Assembly (NCBI GenBank): GCA_030706145.1
Contig: JAUZPB010000021.1
Span: forward strand, 1-48,879
DNA from: Bacteroidota bacterium
Lineage (GTDB): Bacteria > Bacteroidota > Ignavibacteria > Ignavibacteriales > SURF-24
Length of the DNA stretch: 48,879 nt
Reading direction: 5' to 3'
Shown here: positions 44,014 to 48,879 of the stretch, piece by piece
Layout of the letters: each line of letters begins with the position of its first letter
How positions within the stretch are numbered: position 1 is the stretch's first letter
Notes under the pieces: generated by a model
Told to the model about the DNA's origin: nothing
The model's input: only the letters and a program-made list of their open reading frames with translations
Databases searched by the model: none
Program-made: the position numbers and the translations under genes

Positions 44014-44469
44014 ATGAGCTCTAAAGATAAAAATTCAGCAAAAGTATTGATTGTTGAGGACAACCCAGGTGATATTTTGCTAATTCAGGAAGTTCTTGGC
44101 GAAAGTGAAGGTCATTTTAATCTAAGTATAACTAAAGACGGTGCAGAAGCGATGGATTATTTGACAAATAAACGACAAGAATACCCCTTAAATCTTCCGG
44201 ATGCTGTTATTCTTGACCTAAATCTTCCAAAGAAGAATGGGCGGGAAATTCTTGCCAATATAAGGTCTGACGAAAAATTGAAGGAACTTCCAGTAATAAT
44301 CTTTACCTCGTCTGATGCTGAGGAAGATATTATGATATGTCAATATTTGAATGTAATTAAATATTACAAGAAACCTATCGATTTTGATGAATATGTGAAT
44401 ACTATCAAAGCAATTGAGAAGTCAATTGAAAATATCATTGAATCAAAAAATAATTCCATAATTCATTAA
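44014..44469 (+). CDS. Single-domain response regulator (Rcp1-like)
   Basis: A 151-residue stand-alone receiver domain without output domain. It has the acidic pair Glu15-Asp16 (LIVEDNPGD), phosphoacceptor Asp68 (AVILDLNLPKKNGREIL), Thr98 in IIFTSSD and the lysine before Pro in YYKKPID. The DNPGDILLIQEVL start and the insertion before the phospho-Asp match the Rcp1 group, known as partners of phytochrome-type or hybrid kinases. It probably shuttles phosphate or binds a target protein. No histidine kinase is in the window. Confidence 0.93.
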   Translation: MSSKDKNSAKVLIVEDNPGDILLIQEVLGESEGHFNLSITKDGAEAMDYLTNKRQEYPLNLPDAVILDLNLPKKNGREILANIRSDEKLKELPVIIFTSSDAEEDIMICQYLNVIKYYKKPIDFDEYVNTIKAIEKSIENIIESKNNSIIH

Positions 44470-44488
44470 TTCCAGAGCAATAAGTCTT

Positions 44489-45304
44489 ATGAAAAAGAAA
44501 ATTGTGCACTTGTTAATGATTGAGGACAGCTTTGGTGATGCAAGGCTGATCTATGAAATGTTAAGAGATTCATCAACAATTGATTTTAAGATTGAACAAG
44601 CCTTCAGGCTCCATAGCGGTATTGAAATGCTAAGGAACAAGGAGTTCGATATTGTACTACTTGATTTAGCTTTACCAGACAGCTTTGGACTTGATACTCT
44701 AAAGAGCATAATTGCTGAGGCCCGGGGGATTCCGATTGTTGTAATGACCTCAAATGATGATGAGGAACTCGGAATAAAGGCTGTACATTTAGGAGCGCAG
44801 GATTACATCATGAAACTCCAATACGACAGTTATTCACTGGTAAAAGCAATATGTTTTGCAATAGAACGCAAGCAGAATGAAGAGTTGCTGGCATATCAGA
44901 CAAAGTTACTGGACAAAGTTAATGAAAATGTAACTCTTTTGGAGACTATTATAGACAATACAAATACTTTGTTAGCTTGTTTAGATGAGAATTTTGACTT
45001 AATAAAAATAAACAGGGCATTTGCCAATCTGGGAAAGAGTACTCCTGAATTATTACAAGGTAAGAACTTCTTTAAGATCTTTCCAGGAATTATCACTGAA
45101 GAGCTATTAAGAAAAGTAGTTAAATCGGGTAATCCCTATGCCGATTGCTCTACTACTTTTGATTTTTGTGAAGATGCAGAAAGGAAGTACTGGGATTGGA
45201 GACTTGTTCCAATAAAGGACTCTACAGGAAAAACAATAAGATTGGTTCTTTCTCTGCAGGATGTTACAAATGGAATCAATGAGCATATCCCTATCGCAGA
45301 GTAA
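44489..45304 (+). CDS. Response regulator with C-terminal PAS domain
   Basis: A 271-residue protein: receiver domain at 1-125 with Asp59 (IVLLDLALPDSFGLDTL), Thr87 (VVMTSND) and Lys109 (DYIMKLQ), then a short coiled coil (about 126-155) and a PAS domain with LDENFDLIKINRAFANLGKSTPELLQGKNFF, ending LVLSLQDVTNGI. There is no kinase, GGDEF or DNA-binding output. It resembles the front half of a hybrid sensor kinase. It starts 19 bases after the single-domain regulator, so the two are likely co-expressed. Confidence 0.9.
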   Translation: MKKKIVHLLMIEDSFGDARLIYEMLRDSSTIDFKIEQAFRLHSGIEMLRNKEFDIVLLDLALPDSFGLDTLKSIIAEARGIPIVVMTSNDDEELGIKAVHLGAQDYIMKLQYDSYSLVKAICFAIERKQNEELLAYQTKLLDKVNENVTLLETIIDNTNTLLACLDENFDLIKINRAFANLGKSTPELLQGKNFFKIFPGIITEELLRKVVKSGNPYADCSTTFDFCEDAERKYWDWRLVPIKDSTGKTIRLVLSLQDVTNGINEHIPIAE

Positions 45305-45458
45305 TTTGTCTATTATCCGTCTGTAAGCTTGGAGTTATTATCCTTTCAATGAAAAACTTAGCATTTATGTGTGAAAGTTTTCCCCATACCTATTTCTTGC
45401 ATATACAATTCGATAGAAAAATTGAATTAAAAGTAGTATATTTTGATTCTAAAAATTT

Positions 45459-46985
45459 ATGGAAGAGAGCACATTGAATATAGACAAACCTAAGTCGTTT
45501 TGTGGGATTTTCGGTATATTCGGGACAGAAAATGCAGCTTATGCGACATACTATGGATTACATGCACTTCAGCATAGAGGGCAGGAAGCATCTGGAATTG
45601 TTACTGCTCAAAACTTACCGGATGGAAAAACAGTTTTTAACATTCATAAAGATCTGGGCCTTGTTTCAGAGGTCTTTCATAATCCTGCAATATTAAGAGA
45701 CAATTTACCAGGATATGCAGCTATAGGGCACAATCGCTATTCTACAACAGGGGCTTCTGAATCGATGAAGAACATTCAACCTTTTGTTGTAAATTATAGG
45801 ATGGGGCATTTAGGTGTAGCTCATAATGGAAATTTAACTAACGCACATATCTTAAGGGAAAGACTGGTTAACGAGGGATCAATTTTCCAGACTACCAGTG
45901 ACACAGAAGTTATACTTCACTTAATTGCCAAGAGTCGTCTAACAGATCAAATTAGCCAAATAAAAGAGGCATTACAAAAAATTGAAGGCGCATATTGCCT
46001 TGTAATCCTGACAGATGATAAACTAATTGCCGCGCGCGATCCATATGGATTCAGGCCTTTAGCCCTTGGGAAATTAAATGGTTCATTTGTTGTTGCATCT
46101 GAAACATGCGCTTTTGATATCAACAGTGCAGAATATATTAGAGATGTAAAACCTGGTGAAATAATTGTAATAGACAGGGAAGTGCTTGAGACAAAAGAAG
46201 TTAAATCATATTCTATCTTTGATGAACCTTCTTCAACAAAGCATTGCATTTTTGAATATATCTATTTTTCACGTCCTGACAGTAAAATATTCGGGCACAG
46301 CGTTGATAAGATCCGTAGAAAACTTGGAAAGGTGCTTGCAAAAAAACACCCTGTAAGAGATAAAGACGGCGAGAAGGTAATTGTAATAAGTGTCCCTGAC
46401 AGTTCTAATACTGCCGCACTCGGTTATACCAATCAACTCGAAAAAGATGGAATAAGAGCCAGATTTGAAATTGGTTTGATAAGAAGTCACTATATTGGAC
46501 GTACATTCATTCAGCCTGGACAGACAAAAAGGGAAGTTGGAGTAAAGATAAAATTCAATATAGTTAAAGGAGTTCTTGAAAACCGGACAATTGTACTTAT
46601 TGATGATTCAATTGTACGTGGTACAACGTCAAAATTGCTTGTTAACTTGCTTAAAGAGGCAAATCCAAAGGCAATACATATACGCATTTCTTCACCGCCA
46701 ATAATGCATCCATGTTACTATGGAATGGATTTCCCATCAAGAGAAGAATTGATAGCAAATAGATTTAATGGTGATATTGAAAAGGTTCGTGAGTATCTTG
46801 AAGTTGATAGCTTAGAATATCTTACGACTGATGAAATGCTTGAAGCGATGGTAGAGCAAGATCCTAAAGATTTCTGTACTGCTTGTTTTTCAGGAAATTA
46901 TCCTACTGTTATCAATAAGTCCTTTACAAAAGAAGTATATGAAGAAAAAGTAACAACTGAAAACGACGCTAATTTAACCATATGA
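45459..46985 (+). CDS. purF: Amidophosphoribosyltransferase
   Basis: First step of purine synthesis: PRPP and glutamine to phosphoribosylamine. The 508 residues have a short 14-residue leader before the catalytic Cys15 (CGIFGIFG), so removal of a propeptide is likely. Further motifs are GLHALQHRGQEASGI, IGHNRYSTTG, the PRPP loop IVLIDDSIVRGTTSK and AHNGNLTN. Cysteines in KHCIFEYIYFSRPDS, HPCYYGMD and FCTACFSGNYP match the iron-sulfur form of PurF. The end overlaps pgsA by four bases. Confidence 0.96.
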   Translation: MEESTLNIDKPKSFCGIFGIFGTENAAYATYYGLHALQHRGQEASGIVTAQNLPDGKTVFNIHKDLGLVSEVFHNPAILRDNLPGYAAIGHNRYSTTGASESMKNIQPFVVNYRMGHLGVAHNGNLTNAHILRERLVNEGSIFQTTSDTEVILHLIAKSRLTDQISQIKEALQKIEGAYCLVILTDDKLIAARDPYGFRPLALGKLNGSFVVASETCAFDINSAEYIRDVKPGEIIVIDREVLETKEVKSYSIFDEPSSTKHCIFEYIYFSRPDSKIFGHSVDKIRRKLGKVLAKKHPVRDKDGEKVIVISVPDSSNTAALGYTNQLEKDGIRARFEIGLIRSHYIGRTFIQPGQTKREVGVKIKFNIVKGVLENRTIVLIDDSIVRGTTSKLLVNLLKEANPKAIHIRISSPPIMHPCYYGMDFPSREELIANRFNGDIEKVREYLEVDSLEYLTTDEMLEAMVEQDPKDFCTACFSGNYPTVINKSFTKEVYEEKVTTENDANLTI

Positions 46986-47566
46986 GAAAAATTCAGGAGA
47001 TCTTTACACTATCCAATTTACTCAGCTTATTAAGATTGCTGCTAAGTATACCTATTTATATACTTCTAGGGAAGTTGCAAGAGTCTCCTGATTACAGGGC
47101 AAGCGTCATTATATTGTCTGTTATTGCTGCTGCAACAGATTTTTTTGATGGTTACTTTGCAAGAAAATTCAATCAAATTACAGAGATTGGGAAAATAATT
47201 GATCCTTTGGCAGATAAAGTATTAATTATTGTCATTGTTTGGCGATTATTCTGGATGAAATTAATTCCAGACTATTATTTCTATTCAGTGGCAAGCAGAG
47301 ATATATTGATATTTTTAGGTGGAATAGTAGTTTCGAAAAAGATAGGAAGAGTTTTGCCTTCGAATTTGTTAGGGAAAATTACTGTAACTTTTATATCTAT
47401 ATATCTTTTTTCTGTGATAATAGGGCTGGAAAATAGTTCAGCCTTCCTTTCTAAATTGTTATTGTATTTTAGTTTAGTTCTCGTCTTTGCATCTTTTATA
47501 GGATATGCAATAAGAGCAAAAGAATCTTTAGTATGGAATAAAAATGAATCTATTCAAGAACATTAA
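46982..47566 (+). CDS. pgsA: CDP-alcohol phosphatidyltransferase (PgsA-like)
   Basis: A 194-residue inner-membrane enzyme of phospholipid synthesis. The class signature DG-x2-AR-x8-G-x3-D-x3-D is complete (FDGYFARKF, then EIGKIIDPLADK). Several helices surround it. The best guess is CDP-diacylglycerol-glycerol-3-phosphate 3-phosphatidyltransferase; a phosphatidylserine synthase is possible but usually longer. It begins at an ATGA overlap with purF and ends inside ftsY by 23 bases. Confidence 0.87.
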   Translation: MRKIQEIFTLSNLLSLLRLLLSIPIYILLGKLQESPDYRASVIILSVIAAATDFFDGYFARKFNQITEIGKIIDPLADKVLIIVIVWRLFWMKLIPDYYFYSVASRDILIFLGGIVVSKKIGRVLPSNLLGKITVTFISIYLFSVIIGLENSSAFLSKLLLYFSLVLVFASFIGYAIRAKESLVWNKNESIQEH

Positions 47567-48494
47567 TTTTAACAAACTGAAAGATGGTCTTACAAAGACC
47601 AGGGATAAGCTTGTTACAAAAATAAATGAGACCATTACGGGCAAGGCTAAACTTGATGAGGAAATTCTTGAAGAAGTTGAAGAGATCCTGATAACAAGTG
47701 ATATCGGCTATGATACAGCTACAAGGATAATTGAGAACTCAAGGGTAAAGCTTAAAGCCGAGAAAGACAGAAGTAAACTAAATGTTACTGATGTAATAAA
47801 AAATGAGCTTATCTCGATCGTTGAATCGTATAATACTAATTCAGAGTTCAACAGATTAGATCAATATAAACCTTATGTTATATTAGTTGTGGGCGTAAAT
47901 GGAGCCGGTAAAACGACTACAATTGGAAAGCTAGCCCACAATTACAAGCAGGCAGGTTTGAGTGTAATAATAGGAAGTGCAGATACCTTCAGGGCAGCGG
48001 CAAATGAGCAACTGGAGGTATGGTCGAAGCGTGCTGGAGTGGAGATTGTTCAGCGCAGTATAGGCGCAGATCCTTCTGCTGTAGCTTTTGATACTGTATC
48101 TATTGCTAAGAAAAAGAATATAGATATTGTTATGATTGATACAGCTGGCAGATTGCATACTAAACAGAACCTGATGGAAGAACTTAAGAAGATCAAAAAA
48201 AGCATAAGTAAAGTTATTGACTATGCTCCGAATGAAACATTCCTTGTCATTGACGGCAACACGGGACAAAATGCACTGATACAGGCAGAGAAATTTAGTG
48301 ATGTTACTGACATAACAGGATTAATAGTAACAAAATTAGATGGTACTGCTAAGGGTGGAGTTGTCTTTCAAATATGCTCACAGCAAAAGGTTCCTATCAA
48401 GTATATTGGAGTAGGCGAGGGGATAGATGATCTGCAGACCTTTGATGCAAAGAGTTTTGTAGATGCTCTTTTTGATGTTAATGAAGTCGCATAA
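47544..48494 (+). CDS. ftsY: Signal recognition particle receptor FtsY
   Basis: SRP receptor GTPase that docks ribosome-nascent chains at the inner membrane. The 316 residues hold the NG domains with G1 VVGVNGAGKTTTIGKLA, the DTFRAAANEQLEVW insertion, DTAGRLHTKQNLMEEL, TKLDGTAKGGVVF and GVGEGIDDLQTFDAKSFV. The acidic N-terminal A domain of E. coli FtsY is absent; membrane contact would rest on the basic N-terminal helix. The start lies inside pgsA. Confidence 0.96.
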   Translation: MNLFKNINFNKLKDGLTKTRDKLVTKINETITGKAKLDEEILEEVEEILITSDIGYDTATRIIENSRVKLKAEKDRSKLNVTDVIKNELISIVESYNTNSEFNRLDQYKPYVILVVGVNGAGKTTTIGKLAHNYKQAGLSVIIGSADTFRAAANEQLEVWSKRAGVEIVQRSIGADPSAVAFDTVSIAKKKNIDIVMIDTAGRLHTKQNLMEELKKIKKSISKVIDYAPNETFLVIDGNTGQNALIQAEKFSDVTDITGLIVTKLDGTAKGGVVFQICSQQKVPIKYIGVGEGIDDLQTFDAKSFVDALFDVNEVA

Positions 48495-48543
48495 TTAATT
48501 ATATTTTATAGACTTACACGCAATTATCCCACAATAAATATAG

Positions 48544-48879
48544 TTGAAAAAGAAATTCCTTTTTATAATCAATCCAACAGCTGGGAATGGACGGAGTGCA
48601 AGGTCTATTCCCAAAATAAAAGGCGCCATAGATAATCTTCACGCTAAATCTCCTGAAATTAAAGGAGAAGTCATTACTACCCAATATAAGAATCACGCAA
48701 CAGAGCTTGTACGGGCTTATCAGAACAATTATGAGAGAATAATAGTAGTTGGTGGTGATGGCACATTAAATGAAGCCATAAACGGTCTAGATCCGGCTTC
48801 TGAAACGATAATGGGAGTAATTCCAGAAGGCTCTGGTAATGATTTTGCCAAAATGATCGGTATGAAGCAGGATATTGAT
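48544..48879 (+). CDS. Diacylglycerol kinase family lipid kinase, 3' end outside window
   Basis: An open frame runs from TTG 48544 to the last base: 112 residues. TTG follows a TAG stop directly, so no earlier start is possible. The N-terminal half of a DAGK catalytic domain is clear: FLFIINPTAGNGRSAR, VVGGDGTLNEAINGL (nucleotide loop) and IPEGSGNDFAKMIG, where most relatives have GTGNDFA. Such kinases phosphorylate diacylglycerol or sphingoid lipids. It lies 49 bases after ftsY and near pgsA, consistent with membrane-lipid work. Confidence 0.88.
   Translation, partial: MKKKFLFIINPTAGNGRSARSIPKIKGAIDNLHAKSPEIKGEVITTQYKNHATELVRAYQNNYERIIVVGGDGTLNEAINGLDPASETIMGVIPEGSGNDFAKMIGMKQDID

Noticed and set aside
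1-48879. Mobile elements, CRISPR arrays, toxin-antitoxin or phage defence systems
   Set aside because: No transposase, integrase, direct-repeat/spacer array or recognisable defence gene was seen. The only tandem repeats are the short ones listed.

Overview
The window looks like chromosomal DNA of a low-GC Gram-negative bacterium, roughly one third G+C in the lines I counted by hand. Gene content and gene order suggest the Bacteroidota/Chlorobi assemblage, possibly Ignavibacteriales. The pointers are a YCF48-type propeller protein, a parA-parB-DUF5683 run, a folP-cdaA pair, two TolC-type outer-membrane channels and many TTG start codons. This placement is inference; there is no rRNA here to confirm it. 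I saw no insertion sequence, prophage, CRISPR array or rRNA.

Region by region: 1-5968 carries a propeller protein cut by the window edge, murA, a membrane-anchored HEIAH metallopeptidase overlapping murA, and a CCA-adding enzyme. 6281-15008 is a MacAB-TolC-like efflux locus (TolC, adaptor, one ATPase) with two successive pairs of ATPase-less FtsX/MacB permeases. 20765-15034, on the other strand, is a second efflux locus: tetR, then TolC, HlyD adaptor and two ABC-2 permeases, with no ATPase gene. The two loci run head-on into each other at about 15.0-15.1 kb. A 14-bp palindrome lies just upstream of both tetR and its downstream tolC and is the probable TetR operator. 20883-28632 holds a zinc alcohol dehydrogenase, an unknown membrane protein, a secreted thioredoxin-fold protein, nagB, rqcH and a POT-like transporter.

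28724-33085 is PASTA protein-rpe-nagA, then folP-cdaA (c-di-AMP synthesis). 33179-37661 holds a short CHAD protein, a UPF0173 hydrolase, parA-parB-DUF5683 with clearly higher GC than its flanks, and a zinc-ribbon/Yip1 membrane protein. 37800-43525 holds a class III aminotransferase, nadB, a ppx/gppA phosphatase, two unknown small genes overlapping aroQ, a MerR-type regulator and tRNA-Pro(GGG). 44014-48879 holds two response-regulator proteins, then purF-pgsA-ftsY in an overlapping run and a diacylglycerol-kinase-like gene cut by the window end.

Most of the window is housekeeping: cell wall, folate, NAD, purine, shikimate, phospholipid synthesis, protein targeting, ribosome rescue and chromosome partition. 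The accessory-looking part is the back-to-back pair of efflux loci at 6-21 kb. It holds the most unusual architecture: a split, duplicated MacB and an ABC-2 exporter operon with no ATP-binding subunit. tRNA-Pro has no encoded CCA, which fits the CCA-adding enzyme at 4.5 kb.
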